Assembly (NCBI RefSeq): GCF_003253705.1
Contig: NZ_QKYU01000005.1
Location: 124,001 to 188,000 of the forward strand
Origin: Humitalea rosea
GTDB lineage: Bacteria; Pseudomonadota; Alphaproteobacteria; Acetobacterales; Acetobacteraceae
Length of the DNA stretch: 64,000 bases
Direction: 5' to 3'
Numbering within the stretch: position 1 is the stretch's first letter; each line of letters begins with the position of its first letter. The translations under genes and the position numbers were made by a program. This document shows, in pieces, positions 51,288 to 61,634 of the stretch. The notes under the pieces were generated by a model. It had not been told where the DNA came from. It made no database searches and was given only the letters and a program-made list of their open reading frames with translations.

Positions 51288-53612
51288 TCAGGCGGCGCGG
51301 GCCAGGGCCAGCGCCTTCCACACCGTCTCCGGCGTCGCCGGCATGTCCATATGGGTGATGCCGTCGCCCGAGAGCGCATCGACCAGCGCGTTCATCGCGG
51401 CCGGCGGTGAGCCCACCGCACCGGCCTCGCCCGCGCCCTTCACCCCCAGCGGGTTGGTGTCGCAGGGCACCTCGATCAGATCGACCTCGATATCCGGCAG
51501 GTCGATGGCGCGCGGCATCGCGTAATCCATGAAGGAGGCCGAGAGCAGCTGCCCGCTCTCAGGGTCGTAGGAGGTCCGCTCCAGGAAGGCCTGGCCGATC
51601 CCCTGCGCCACGCCGCCATGCACCTGGCCACGCACGATCAGCGGGTTCAGCGCATGCCCCACGTCATCCACCACGAGGTAGCGCGGGATGGCGATATGGC
51701 CGGTCTCGGGGTCCACCTCGACCTCCGCGATATGGCAGCCGTTGGGGAAGGTATGGGTGGGGATATCCGCCACCTCGGCCGCGTCCAGCAGGGTCGCGTC
51801 CAGCCCGGCGGCGACCTTGGCGCGCTGCCCGGCCGCCAGTTCGATGATGTCGATGAACCGGTCGGTGCCGACGACGGTGAAGCGGCCCTTGTCGAATTCG
51901 ATATCGACGGTCGCGGCCTCCAGCGCCTCGCCGGCGGCCTGGCGGCCCTTCTCGATCACGGTGGCGGTCGTCGCCATGATCGCCGTGCCCTCGGAATAGA
52001 GCGAGCGGGCGCCGCCGGTGCCACCGCCGCTGGGCGCGGCATCGGTGTCGCCCTGCAGGATGCGGATCTTGTCCATCGGGATGCCGAGTTCATTCGCCGT
52101 CAGCATGCTGTAGGCGGTCTCATGCCCCTGGCCGGTGGACTGGGTGCCGACGATGACATCGACCATGCCATCCTCGGCGAAGCGGACCTCGGCGCGTTCG
52201 GTGGGCGCGCCGCCGGTGGCCTCCAGGTAGTAGGCGAGGCCGATGCCGCGTTTTTGGCCACGCGTCGCGGCCTCGGCGCGGCGGGCCGGGAAGCCGGCCC
52301 AGTCGATGCGGGCCAGCGCCGCGTCCATGACGCGGGAAAACTCGCCGCTGTCGTAGCGCTGCGCCATCGCCGAGGTGAAGGGCATGGCGGTGGACGGGAC
52401 CATGTTGCGCCGGCGCAGCTCGATCCGGTCGATCCCGGTCTCCCGCGCCGCCGCATCGATCAGCCGTTCGACCAAATAATTGCTCTCCGGCCGCCCGGCG
52501 CCGCGATAGGCGTCCACCGGCACGGTATTGGTCAGCACGCCGATGACATGGGCGTGGATCGACTGGAAGCCATAGACCGAGGCCAGAACCTTGGTCCCCG
52601 CCATGGTCGGGATGAAGGGGCCGAAGGTGGAGAGGTAGGCGCCCATCCCGGCATGGTTCGTGGTCCGCATGGCGAGAAACTTGCCCTCGGCATCCAGCGC
52701 GATCTGGCCTTCGGTGATATTGTCGCGGCCCTGGGTGTCGGAGAGGAAGGCCTCGGTGCGTTCCGAGATCCAGCGGACCGGCCGGCCCAGTTCGCGCGCC
52801 GCCATGCAGCACAGCGCATATTCGGCATAGAGAAAGATCTTCATGCCGAAGCCACCGCCGACATCGGGGGTGATGACGCGGAAGCGGTCGGGCGGCAGCT
52901 TGAACACGCTGCTGGCCAGCAGGTTCTTCACCAGCCATGAGCCCTGGGTGCCGGCATGCAGGGTAAAACGCCCGGTTTCGGCATCGAATTCGGCCAGGGC
53001 CGCGCGGGCCTCCAGGCTGTTCACGACGACCCGGTTGTTGACCACCGTCAGCCTGGTGACATGGGCGGCCTTGGCGAAGAGCGCATCGGTCGCCGCCTTG
53101 TCGCCCACATCCCAGTCGAAGCAGATGTTGTTGGGCGTGTTCGGCCAGACCAGCGCGGCGCCCGGCAGATGGGCGGTGGCGAGGTCGGTCGCGGAGGGCA
53201 TCACCTCGTAATCGACCATGATCGCCTCGGAGGCATCGCGCGCGGCCTCGGTCGTCTCGGCCACGATGAAGGCGACCGGATCGCCGACGTGGCGGACGAA
53301 CTCCTTGGCCAGCCCATAGCGCGGGGTTTCGGCGCGGGGCGTGCCGTCGCGGTTCTTCATGGGCACGGCGCAGGGGATCTCGCCGAGGCCCAGAGCCTCC
53401 CAATCGGCATAGGTATAGACCGCCAGCACGCCCGGCATGGTGCGCGCGACCGTGGTGTCGATGGCGCCGAGCTTCGCATGGGCATGCGGGCTGCGGAGCA
53501 CATAGCCCACCGCCTGCCCCGAGCCGACATCGGCGGTGTAGCGCCCATGGCCCAGCAGCAGGCGCGGGTCCTCAACGCGGCGGACGGATTGGCTGAGTCC
53601 GAACTTTGCCAT
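51288..53612 (-). CDS. Molybdenum hydroxylase large subunit (CoxL/XdhA-like)
   Basis: This 774-residue subunit binds Mo-pyranopterin. It starts MAKFGLSQSVRRVEDPRLL, typical of aldehyde-oxidase/CO-dehydrogenase-like large subunits. It has GGGFGMK (about 263), the AYRGAGRPE motif of type II (non-CO) CoxL proteins at about 370, a glutamine-rich GTQSTGQGHETAYS at about 490, and the catalytic glutamate in VKGAGEAGAVGSPP near 730. The 2Fe-2S and FAD subunit genes that normally flank it are absent on both sides, so its partners must be elsewhere. Likely substrates are aldehydes or N-heterocycles. Confidence 0.92.
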   Translation of the reverse strand: MAKFGLSQSVRRVEDPRLLLGHGRYTADVGSGQAVGYVLRSPHAHAKLGAIDTTVARTMPGVLAVYTYADWEALGLGEIPCAVPMKNRDGTPRAETPRYGLAKEFVRHVGDPVAFIVAETTEAARDASEAIMVDYEVMPSATDLATAHLPGAALVWPNTPNNICFDWDVGDKAATDALFAKAAHVTRLTVVNNRVVVNSLEARAALAEFDAETGRFTLHAGTQGSWLVKNLLASSVFKLPPDRFRVITPDVGGGFGMKIFLYAEYALCCMAARELGRPVRWISERTEAFLSDTQGRDNITEGQIALDAEGKFLAMRTTNHAGMGAYLSTFGPFIPTMAGTKVLASVYGFQSIHAHVIGVLTNTVPVDAYRGAGRPESNYLVERLIDAAARETGIDRIELRRRNMVPSTAMPFTSAMAQRYDSGEFSRVMDAALARIDWAGFPARRAEAATRGQKRGIGLAYYLEATGGAPTERAEVRFAEDGMVDVIVGTQSTGQGHETAYSMLTANELGIPMDKIRILQGDTDAAPSGGGTGGARSLYSEGTAIMATTATVIEKGRQAAGEALEAATVDIEFDKGRFTVVGTDRFIDIIELAAGQRAKVAAGLDATLLDAAEVADIPTHTFPNGCHIAEVEVDPETGHIAIPRYLVVDDVGHALNPLIVRGQVHGGVAQGIGQAFLERTSYDPESGQLLSASFMDYAMPRAIDLPDIEVDLIEVPCDTNPLGVKGAGEAGAVGSPPAAMNALVDALSGDGITHMDMPATPETVWKALALARAA

Positions 53613-53986
53613 GATCTCGTTTCCCTGATGCCCGGTTGTCTTGTGCCAGGAGGATACGCCGTGAACGCCGCTTTGGAAGGGGCGCCGCGAAATGCCACCT
53701 CCGCCGGCCTGCCACGGGGGGCGGAGACCGCCCCGTGGATGATGTTTTGGTACCCGGGGCGAATACAACTTTTGCCAACGGATAGCGTTTGATATGAATG
53801 GTTTGAGAAAAGACGCAGCCAGAATGACTCGCAAGTCCCAGCCTGACTTACTGTGAGCGCCGGTCGTCAAATCGGCAGAACGCGCAGGCGGGTGGGTAAT
53901 CGCGGCCATGTCCGACCCCATGCGCGAGGACGGTGTGCGATGTCGCAAACCCACCTTGAAGCCCCTCGCCGCAACGGCAGCCCGCC
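53613..53986. other. Divergent intergenic region upstream of the CheB-CheR kinase gene
   Basis: About 370 bases including an AT-rich core (53745-53830) that probably holds the promoters of the molybdenum hydroxylase and of the kinase gene. I see no convincing -35/-10 pair (TTGCCA at 53772 and TATGAA at 53793 are only 15 bases apart), no GGAAC-type general-stress promoter and no believable small gene. Confidence 0.4.
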
Positions 53987-56900
53987 ATGACGGGATTCCC
54001 GATCGTCGGGATTGGCGCCTCAGCCGGTGGGATCGAGGCTCTGGAGGGCTTCTTCCGCGGGGTGCCGGCGGCCCCGGGGGTGGCCTTCGTCGTGGTGACG
54101 CATCTCAGCCCGGATCGCGAGAGCAGGCTGCATGAGATCATCAGCCGCTACACCACGCTGCCGGTCCATATCGCGGCGGATGGACTGCAGATTGAGACGA
54201 ACACTGTCTATGTGATGCCGGCGGGCGCGATCCTCGGGATCAGCAGGTCCTGTCTCAGCCTGCGCAAACCGGATGCGAACCGGCGTGAGCGCAAGCCGAT
54301 CGACATTTTCTTCAGCGCCCTGGCGATGGATCAGGGCGAGCTTGCAGCGGGTGTCGTGCTGTCCGGCGGCGATGGCGACGGCACGCTGGGCGTCAAGGCG
54401 ATCAAGGAGCGCGGCGGCCTCACCTTCGCCCAATCGAGCGATGGCTACGGTCCGCATTACCCGGACATGCCGGACAACGCGATTGCCTCCGGCCTCGTCG
54501 ATTTCGCGCTGCCGGCGGATCAGATGGGCGCCAAGCTCGTCGAATGCGCGCGCAGCCTGGAGCCGATCGCGGACGACGACGACGAGACCCCGCCCGCGGC
54601 GGACGGCGCGCGGGCGGTGGCGGATGCCCAGCGGGACATCTACGCCATCCTGCGCAACCGGGTCGGCCATGACTTCAGCGGCTACAAGGCCAAGACCTTC
54701 CTGCGCCGCGTGCAGCGACGCATGCAGGTGCGCCAGATCCCGCGGGTGGGGCCCTATGTCGACCTGCTGCGGGAGGACCCGAAGGAGGTGGCGGCGCTGT
54801 TTCGCGACCTGCTCATCAACGTGACGAATTTCTTCCGCGATCCGGAGGCCTTCGCGAAGCTGGCCGAGATCGTGGTGCCGAAGCTGTTCGAGGACCGGGG
54901 CGCCGACGACACCGTGCGGGTCTGGGTGCCAGGCTGCGCCACCGGAGAGGAGGCCTATACGCTCGCCATGCTGCTGCGCGAGCATATGGACAGGTTGAGC
55001 ACCACGCCGCGCGTGCAGATTTTTGCCACCGACATCGATGAGCGGGCGCTGGGCATCGCCCGCACCGGCCGCTACACCGAGGCGCTGCTGGAAGGTGTCT
55101 CCGCCGAGCGGCGCGATCGCTTTTTCACCTCCGAGGACGGCTTCTTCGCCGTGTCGAAGGATCTGCGCGATCTCTGCGTCTTCTCGCCACATAGCGTGAT
55201 CCGCGACCCGCCGTTTTCCCGCATCGACCTCATCTCCTGCCGCAATCTGCTGATCTATTTCGGCTTGGATGTGCAGAGCCGGGTCGTCCCCATCTTCCAT
55301 TACGCGCTCAACCCCGATGGGTTCCTGTTCCTGGGCTCCTCGGAGAATGTCGGCCAGTTCAGCCATCTGTTTGCGCCGCTGGTGAAGAATTTCCGCATCT
55401 TCCGGCGTCGCGCGGATGTGACGCCGGCCATCCGCCTGCCCATGGCGATCGACACCCTGCGCCCCGGGCACGCCTTGCCGCGGGGGGCGCCCAAGTCGCC
55501 GCTCAGCGGCGCCACCCTGCGCCAGGCGGTGGAGAGCCAGGTGCTGGAGCAGTTCTCCCCGCCCTATGTCGTGGTGAACCGCGAAGGCGAGGTCATCTAT
55601 TATTCCGCCCGCACCGGGAAATATCTGGAGGCCGCCCCCGGCGTTCCCACGCCGCAGATCCTGAGCATGGCGCGCAAGGGGCTGCGGCTCGATCTTCGCA
55701 CCACCTTTCGCGAGACCCTCGATACCGGACGCGCCGCGACCACGGGCGGCATCGCGGTGGAGATGGATGACGGCCGCGTGCAGATGCTCACGCTGACCGT
55801 GGTCCCGCTGGAGGGGCAGGGCGCATCCGACCAGCTCTTCCTCGTGATGTTCATGGACGACGGCCCGATGCTGAGCCGCGAGCAGGCGCTGGGCCGCCAT
55901 GCGATCCTTGAGGACGGCAATACCGCGCATCTGGAGCGGGAGCTGCGCGACACGCGGGAACGCCTGCAATCGCTGATCGAGGAATACGAAACCGCGCTGG
56001 AGGAGCTCAAGGCCTCCAATGAGGAACTGGTCTCCGTCAACGAGGAGATGCAGTCCTCCAACGAGGAGTTGGAAGCCTCGAAGGAGGAGCTGCAATCGGT
56101 GAATGAGGAGCTGCACACCGTCAATGGTGAGCTGAACATCAAGATCGAGGCGCTGGACCAGGCCAACAGCGATCTGAAGAACCTGTTCGAATCGACGGAT
56201 GTCGCCACCATCTTCCTCGACCGCAAGATGATGATCCGCAGCTTCACCCCCGCGGCCACCAAGGTCTTCTCCATCCTGCCGGCGGATCGCGGCCGCTCGA
56301 TCGCGGATTTCTACAGCCGCCTGAGGATGCCGGATTTCGAGGAGGATGCCCGGTTGGTGCTCGCGGAGGGGCGATCGATCGATCGCCGCGTGACCGATGA
56401 ACAGAACAATGCCGACTACCTCGTCAGGCTCGTGCCCTATCTGAACAGCGGCAAGGAGATCGAGGGCCTCATCGCGAGCTTCGTCAATGTCACCACGCTG
56501 ACCGAGTCCGAGCGGCGGCAGCAGGTGCTGATCGCCGAGTTGCAGCACCGCACCCGCAACCTGCTGACGGTGGTGCAGGTCATCGCCAGGCAGACGGTCG
56601 GCCAGGGGCTGCCGCTCGAATCCTTCACCAGCCGGGTGGCCGCCCTGGGCCGCGTGCAGGGGCTGATCGGCCAGGCCTCGCGCGATCAGGTGGATCTGGC
56701 GGAGATCGTGCGCCTGGAGCTCAAGGCGCATGCGGCGCTGGAGGATGATCGCGTGACCGTCGCGGGCCCCTCCGTCCGGCTCAACCTCGAACAGGTGCAG
56801 GTTGTCGCCCTTGTCCTGCATGAGCTGACGACGAATGCCGTGAAGCATGGGGCGCTGAGCGATCATGGCGGGCATCTGGATGTGCTGTGGGACATCGAGC

Positions 56901-57127
56901 GGGAGGGGCCGAGCCTGGTGCTCGACTGGAAGGAAAGCGGCGTGTCCGTGCCGCCGGACCCCTCTCACCAGGGCTATGGGCGTGAGCTGATCGAGCGCGC
57001 CGTCGCCTTCACGCTGCAAGCCAAGACCGAGTTGACCTTCGGCCAGGACGGTATCTCCTATCGGATCGAAGTGCCGCTTCCCCGCGCGTCGCACCAGAGC
57101 AACGGCGCTGACACCACTCATCCGTGA
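53987..57127 (+). CDS. CheB-CheR-PAS-HWE histidine kinase fusion
   Basis: This 1046-residue signalling protein has, in order: a CheB methylesterase domain with catalytic Ser, His and Asp in GASAGG (about 10-15), VTHLSPD (His 39) and SGGDGDGT (about 126-133); a CheR methyltransferase (about 215-480) with SAM motif PGCATGEEAYT (about 318) and FSRIDLISCRNLLIYF; a coiled coil (about 645-725) of NEEL/SVNEE repeats; a PAS domain (about 728-840); and an HWE/HisKA_2 kinase with ELQHRTRNLL (about 850) and the ATP-binding ELTTNAVKHG (about 945). No receiver domain is included. The ribosome site is weak. Confidence 0.93.
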   Translation: MTGFPIVGIGASAGGIEALEGFFRGVPAAPGVAFVVVTHLSPDRESRLHEIISRYTTLPVHIAADGLQIETNTVYVMPAGAILGISRSCLSLRKPDANRRERKPIDIFFSALAMDQGELAAGVVLSGGDGDGTLGVKAIKERGGLTFAQSSDGYGPHYPDMPDNAIASGLVDFALPADQMGAKLVECARSLEPIADDDDETPPAADGARAVADAQRDIYAILRNRVGHDFSGYKAKTFLRRVQRRMQVRQIPRVGPYVDLLREDPKEVAALFRDLLINVTNFFRDPEAFAKLAEIVVPKLFEDRGADDTVRVWVPGCATGEEAYTLAMLLREHMDRLSTTPRVQIFATDIDERALGIARTGRYTEALLEGVSAERRDRFFTSEDGFFAVSKDLRDLCVFSPHSVIRDPPFSRIDLISCRNLLIYFGLDVQSRVVPIFHYALNPDGFLFLGSSENVGQFSHLFAPLVKNFRIFRRRADVTPAIRLPMAIDTLRPGHALPRGAPKSPLSGATLRQAVESQVLEQFSPPYVVVNREGEVIYYSARTGKYLEAAPGVPTPQILSMARKGLRLDLRTTFRETLDTGRAATTGGIAVEMDDGRVQMLTLTVVPLEGQGASDQLFLVMFMDDGPMLSREQALGRHAILEDGNTAHLERELRDTRERLQSLIEEYETALEELKASNEELVSVNEEMQSSNEELEASKEELQSVNEELHTVNGELNIKIEALDQANSDLKNLFESTDVATIFLDRKMMIRSFTPAATKVFSILPADRGRSIADFYSRLRMPDFEEDARLVLAEGRSIDRRVTDEQNNADYLVRLVPYLNSGKEIEGLIASFVNVTTLTESERRQQVLIAELQHRTRNLLTVVQVIARQTVGQGLPLESFTSRVAALGRVQGLIGQASRDQVDLAEIVRLELKAHAALEDDRVTVAGPSVRLNLEQVQVVALVLHELTTNAVKHGALSDHGGHLDVLWDIEREGPSLVLDWKESGVSVPPDPSHQGYGRELIERAVAFTLQAKTELTFGQDGISYRIEVPLPRASHQSNGADTTHP

Positions 57128-57133
57128 CCGCGC

Positions 57134-57265
57134 GGCGAACGGTCCTATGCCATTGCCGAGCATCTCGCCGAATGCGGCGTGGGCTTCGTCTGCATGACGG
57201 GCTTATGGCAGCGAGGCCCGGCTGCTTCGCACCCTGGAGATCCTGCTGGATGGGGCGCCCCGCCG
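57134..57265 (+). pseudogene. Fragment of a response-regulator receiver domain
   Basis: Seven bases after the kinase stop the plus strand reads GERSYAIAEHLAECGVGFVCMTG in one frame. This matches the middle of CheY-like regulators that accompany HWE kinases (GExS..IA..LA..G.PF.F.TG). A one-base slip near 57206 then continues YGSEARLLRTLEILLDG. No N-terminal phosphorylation site precedes it, so only a piece of a former partner regulator remains. Confidence 0.6.
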
Positions 57266-57269
57266 AGAG

Positions 57270-60200
57270 TCAGGCCGCGGGCTTGCGGCGGAACCAGCCC
57301 TTGACCCGTTCGCGTGTGGATTGGACCACGACGTAGAGCATCGGGATCATGAAGATCCCGACCAGCGCCGCCCCCAGCATCCCCCCGAACACCGCCGTGG
57401 ACACCGCCCGGCGCGACAGCATCGCCGCCCCGGTGGCCCAGACCAGCGGCGTCAGCCCCAGCACGAAGGCGATCGAGGTCATCATCACCGCGCGGAATCG
57501 CATCCGCGCGCCGGTCACCGCCGCCTCGCGGATCGGCAGCCCGGCCTCGCGCTGCTCCTTGGCGAATTCGACGATCAGGATGCCGTTCTTGGCCGCCAGC
57601 GCCACCAGCACGATCAGCCCGATCTGGGCATAGACATCGAGCGGCAGCCCCGCGACCAGAAGTGCCACGAAGGCCCCCAGCCCGCCGACCGCGATGGAGA
57701 GCAGCACCGGGATCGGAATGCTCCAGGATTCATACAGCGCGACCAGGAACAGATAGGCGAAGAGCAAGGCCAGGGCGAGGATCACCGAGGTCTGCCCCGC
57801 CGCGAGCTTTTCCTGATACGCGGTGCCGGTCCATTCGAAGCCGTAGCCCGCCGGCAGCACGCGCCGCGACAGGGCCTCCATCGCCGCCAGCGCATCGCCC
57901 GAGCTGACCCCCGGCCGCGGCGCGCCGTTGATCGAGATCGCGCGGTAGTTGTTGTAGCGCGAGATCGTCTGCGGCCCGAGCACCGCCCGCACATCGGCCA
58001 CCGCCCGCAGCGGCACCATCTCGCCGCGCGAATTGCGGACGTTGATGCGCCAGATGTCGTCCACATCGTTGCGGTCGGCGGCCTCGGCCTGGATGTTCAC
58101 CTGCCAGGTGCGGCCGAACAAATTGAAGTCGTTGATGTAGTAGCCGCCCAAGGTGGCCTGCAACGCGGTGAAGATGTCGCTGATGCGGATGCCGAGGGCG
58201 CTTGCCTTGTCGCGGTCCACATCCAGGAAGAAGGACGGCACGTTGGCCGCGAAGGTGGAGAAGACGGCGGTCAGCGCCGGGTCCTGGTTCGCCGGCACGA
58301 TCAGCCCGAACATGGTCGCGCCCAATTCGACCGGCGAGCGCCCTTCGTAGTCCTGCAACACGTATTCGAAGCCGCCGCCGGTGCCGAGGCCGATGATCGG
58401 CGGCAGGTTGAAGGCGAAGACATTGCCCGCCCGGATCCCCTGCACCGAGCCGAACAGCCGCCCGATCCCCGCCTGCACGGAATCACCGACCCCGGTGCGA
58501 TCGGCGAAGGGCTTCATCCGCGCGACGACGAAGGCGGAGTTGGGCTGCGCGCCGCCATCGATCAGGCTGAAGCCGACGATCGCCAGCGTGCCCTGCACGG
58601 CAGGGTTCTGCTTCAGGATCTCCTCGACCTGCTTCACCACGTCTCGCGTGCGGTTGACGGAGGCGGCGGGCGGCATTTGCACCTGCACGAAGAAGGCGCC
58701 CTGGTCCTCCTGCGGCAGGAAGCCCGAGGGCGTGCGCAGCGAGATCTGCCAGATGCCGATCCCGAAGGCGACCGTCAGCAGCAGCGACAGCGCCGATATC
58801 CGCACGAGGCGCGCGACCCCCCCGGCGTAGCGGTCCCGCGTCCAGTCGATGCCGCGCATGATGCGGCCCATGACGCCGCGCCGCGGCCCGTGATGCGGCC
58901 GCAGGATGACGGCGCAGAGTGCTGGGGAGAGCGTCAGCGCATTCAGCGCCGAGATCAGCATCGCCGCCGAGATCGTCACCGCGAACTGGCGGAACAATTC
59001 CCCGGACAGCCCGGGGATGAAGGCGACCGGCACGAAGACCGAGAGCAGCACCAAGGTGATGGCGACGATCGGGCCGGTGATCTGGCTCATCGCGAGCTTG
59101 GTCGCATCGGCGGGCGAGAGGTCTGGGTGTTCGTCCATCACCCGTTCGACGTTCTCGACCACGACGATCGCGTCATCCACGACGATGCCGATGGCGAGCA
59201 CCATCGCCAGCAGCGAGACGGTATTGGCCGAATATCCGATCATCAGCAGCACCGCGAAGGTGCCGATCAGGCTGACCGGCACCGCGATGGTCGGGATCAC
59301 CGTCGCGCGCAGATTGCCGAGGAACAGGAACACCACCAGCACCACCAGCACGAAGGCCTCAAGCAGGGTCTTGGCGACTTCGGTGATGGTCTCGCTGACG
59401 AAATCGGAGGTGTCGTAGAAGACGTTGTAGTTCACCCCGCTGGGGAAACGCTGCTTCAGCTCCTCCATCGCCGATTTCAGCGCGGCCGAGGCATTCACCG
59501 CATTCGCCCCGGGCGAGAGATAGACGCCGAGTGCTATGGCCGGCTGGCCGTTGAAGCGGTTCTCGGTGTCCATGCTCGCGGCACCCAGCTCGACGCGGGC
59601 GACATCGCGCACCCGCAAGGTGCTGCCATCGGCATTGGCGCGGATCACGACATTGCCGAACTCCTCGGGCGTGACCAGCCGGCCGCGGGTCTCGAGGTTG
59701 ATCTGGAAGGCCTGGTCGTCAGTGGTCGGCCGCCCGCCGAGGCGCCCCACCGCCGCCTGCACGTTCTGCGACTGGATCGCGGTGATGATGTCGGAGGGCG
59801 TGAGGTTCAGGGCGATCAGCCGATCGACCTCGAACCAGATCCGCATGGAATAATCCTCGGCACCGAAGACGCTGACCGAGCCGACGCCAGGCACCCGCGA
59901 CAGCCGGTCCAGCATGTTGATGGTGACGTAGTTGGACAGGAACAGCGGGTCCTGCTCGCCCGTCTCGGAATAGACGAACATGAACATCAGCACGGCGGAG
60001 GATTGCTTGCGCACCGTCACGCCATTGCGCTGCACCTCGGTCGGCAGGCGGGCGAGGGCGGCCTGGACGCGGTTGTTGACGTTGACCGTCGCGATATCGG
60101 GGTTGGTGCCCAGCGCGAAGGAGACGTTCAGCGTGTAGCTGCCGTCATTGCCGCTGTTGGACTTCATGTAGAGCATGCGGTCCACGCCGTTCACGGCGCT

Positions 60201-60401
60201 TTCCACCACCTGCCCCACGGTCTGTTCCACCACCAGCGCCGAGGCGCCCGGGTAGCGCGCGGTGACGCTGACCTGCGGCGGCACGATGTCGGGGAATTGC
60301 GAGACCGGGATACGCAGCAGCGACAACCCGCCGGCGAGCGTGATCAGGATGGCGAGCACGATCGCCATACGCGGGCGATCGACGAAAATCGAGGCGAACA
60401 T
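57270..60401 (-). CDS. RND efflux transporter, HAE1 family (AcrB/MexB-like)
   Basis: This 1043-residue inner-membrane drug/proton antiporter opens with [20 protein letters not shown], typical of the family. Two blocks of membrane spans surround large periplasmic loops. Proton-relay aspartates are in [18 protein letters not shown] (about 400-416), and the fourth-helix region includes [18 protein letters not shown] (about 930). The full length is normal. It follows the adaptor gene by nine bases. No TolC-like outer-membrane factor is adjacent, so the pump must use one encoded elsewhere. Confidence 0.96.
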   Translation of the reverse strand: MFASIFVDRPRMAIVLAILITLAGGLSLLRIPVSQFPDIVPPQVSVTARYPGASALVVEQTVGQVVESAVNGVDRMLYMKSNSGNDGSYTLNVSFALGTNPDIATVNVNNRVQAALARLPTEVQRNGVTVRKQSSAVLMFMFVYSETGEQDPLFLSNYVTINMLDRLSRVPGVGSVSVFGAEDYSMRIWFEVDRLIALNLTPSDIITAIQSQNVQAAVGRLGGRPTTDDQAFQINLETRGRLVTPEEFGNVVIRANADGSTLRVRDVARVELGAASMDTENRFNGQPAIALGVYLSPGANAVNASAALKSAMEELKQRFPSGVNYNVFYDTSDFVSETITEVAKTLLEAFVLVVLVVFLFLGNLRATVIPTIAVPVSLIGTFAVLLMIGYSANTVSLLAMVLAIGIVVDDAIVVVENVERVMDEHPDLSPADATKLAMSQITGPIVAITLVLLSVFVPVAFIPGLSGELFRQFAVTISAAMLISALNALTLSPALCAVILRPHHGPRRGVMGRIMRGIDWTRDRYAGGVARLVRISALSLLLTVAFGIGIWQISLRTPSGFLPQEDQGAFFVQVQMPPAASVNRTRDVVKQVEEILKQNPAVQGTLAIVGFSLIDGGAQPNSAFVVARMKPFADRTGVGDSVQAGIGRLFGSVQGIRAGNVFAFNLPPIIGLGTGGGFEYVLQDYEGRSPVELGATMFGLIVPANQDPALTAVFSTFAANVPSFFLDVDRDKASALGIRISDIFTALQATLGGYYINDFNLFGRTWQVNIQAEAADRNDVDDIWRINVRNSRGEMVPLRAVADVRAVLGPQTISRYNNYRAISINGAPRPGVSSGDALAAMEALSRRVLPAGYGFEWTGTAYQEKLAAGQTSVILALALLFAYLFLVALYESWSIPIPVLLSIAVGGLGAFVALLVAGLPLDVYAQIGLIVLVALAAKNGILIVEFAKEQREAGLPIREAAVTGARMRFRAVMMTSIAFVLGLTPLVWATGAAMLSRRAVSTAVFGGMLGAALVGIFMIPMLYVVVQSTRERVKGWFRRKPAA

Positions 60402-60410
60402 GCGCGGCGC

Positions 60411-61577
60411 CTAGCCCCGGCCGCCCGCGGGTCTCGCGGCGGGCGCGGCCGGGGCCGCGACCGGGGCGGCATTCACCACCTGGCCGGGGCGCACGCGCTG
60501 GATGCCCTCCGAGATCACCATGTCGCCGACCGCGAGCCCGTCCTCGACCACCGCGGTTTCCGGCGTCGAGCGGCCGAGCTTGATGTTGCGGCGCTGCGCC
60601 TTCTTCTCCGCATCCACGATGAAGACATAGGAGCCGCCCTGGTCCTGCAGCACCGCCGCGCGGGGGATCACGATGGCCAGGACCGGCTCCACGCCCTCGA
60701 CGAAGACGGTGACGAACTGGCCGTCGATCAACTCGCGGTCGCTGGCGCCCGGCCGCACCGGATTGGCGACGGAGGCGCGGATCAGGATGGTATCGGTGCT
60801 GCGGTCGATCTGGTTGTCGATGAAATCGACGCGCCCCTGGGTGCCATAGATCCGCCCATCCGACAGCCGCACCCGCACCACCAGGGCGGCGACGCCGCCA
60901 CGATCCTGGTAACGGTCGCGCAGCTCCAGCCCCTGGCGCTGGCTGACCGGGAAGGCGATGCGCATCGGGTCCTGGCTGACGATGGTGGCCAGGGCTTCGG
61001 AGGTCGGCCCCACGGTATTGCCGACCGCGAAGGTGCTGCGGCCGATCTTGCCGGCGATGGGGGCGGTGATCTCGGTATAGGCGAGGTTGATCTCCGCCAC
61101 CCGCACATTGGCCCGCGCCGCCGCCACCTGGGCCGCCGCCGAACGCTCATTGGCGGTCGCGTCATCCACCCGCGCCTGGGTGCCGGCGGGGGTCCGCAGC
61201 AGGTCGCGGCCGCGTTCCAGCACGATGCGGGCATTGACCAGCGTCGCCTCGGCCGCCGCCAGATTGGCGCGCTGGCGGGCCAGCTCCGCCTCGAACGGCG
61301 CGCGCTCCATGCGGAACAGCACGTCGCCCACCGCGACCTCCTGGCCCTCGGTGAAGACGCGTTCCTGCAGGAAGCCGGTGACGCGGGCGCGCAGTTCCAC
61401 GCGGTCGACCGCCTCCACCCGCCCCACGAACTCGACGCTTTCCGTCACCGGGCGCTGTTCCGCCGTCACCACCCCGACCGCGGGCGGGCCCTGCGGGCCG
61501 AATTGCGCCAAGGCCGGGGAGGCCAGCCCAAGGGCCAGCGCCACCGCGACCATACGGGAAAGTGGACGGAACGACAT
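60411..61577 (-). CDS. RND efflux periplasmic adaptor (AcrA/MexA-like)
   Basis: This 388-residue membrane-fusion protein has a signal peptide (about 1-24) but no lipobox cysteine, so it is likely a soluble or signal-anchored form. The barrel-sandwich and hairpin domains show VEFVGRVEAVDRVELRARVTGFL (about 49-71), an alpha-hairpin (about 100-165), NLAYTEITAPIAGKIG (about 167-182) and VIPRAAVLQDQGGSYVFIVD (about 308). It is cotranscribed with the transporter gene. No dedicated regulator lies beside the pair. Confidence 0.94.
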   Translation of the reverse strand: MSFRPLSRMVAVALALGLASPALAQFGPQGPPAVGVVTAEQRPVTESVEFVGRVEAVDRVELRARVTGFLQERVFTEGQEVAVGDVLFRMERAPFEAELARQRANLAAAEATLVNARIVLERGRDLLRTPAGTQARVDDATANERSAAAQVAAARANVRVAEINLAYTEITAPIAGKIGRSTFAVGNTVGPTSEALATIVSQDPMRIAFPVSQRQGLELRDRYQDRGGVAALVVRVRLSDGRIYGTQGRVDFIDNQIDRSTDTILIRASVANPVRPGASDRELIDGQFVTVFVEGVEPVLAIVIPRAAVLQDQGGSYVFIVDAEKKAQRRNIKLGRSTPETAVVEDGLAVGDMVISEGIQRVRPGQVVNAAPVAAPAAPAARPAGGRG

Positions 61578-61634
61578 TGTGGGGACACCTAAGATACAGT
61601 CGGGGCGGAGGGTTCACCGCGCTGCCGCGCCGCG

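Noticed and set aside
53772-53798. Possible -35/-10 pair (TTGCCA, TATGAA) before the kinase gene
   Set aside because: The spacing is only 15 bases and both boxes are partial; it is not enough to call a promoter.
54020-57163. 1047-codon minus-strand frame opposite the CheB-CheR kinase
   Set aside because: Its composition is that of an antisense shadow, and the plus strand carries intact CheB, CheR and kinase motifs.
57321-61592. 1423-codon open frame opposite the RND efflux genes
   Set aside because: It is rich in His, Asp, Arg and Gln with no family resemblance; it is the antisense shadow of two well-marked efflux genes.
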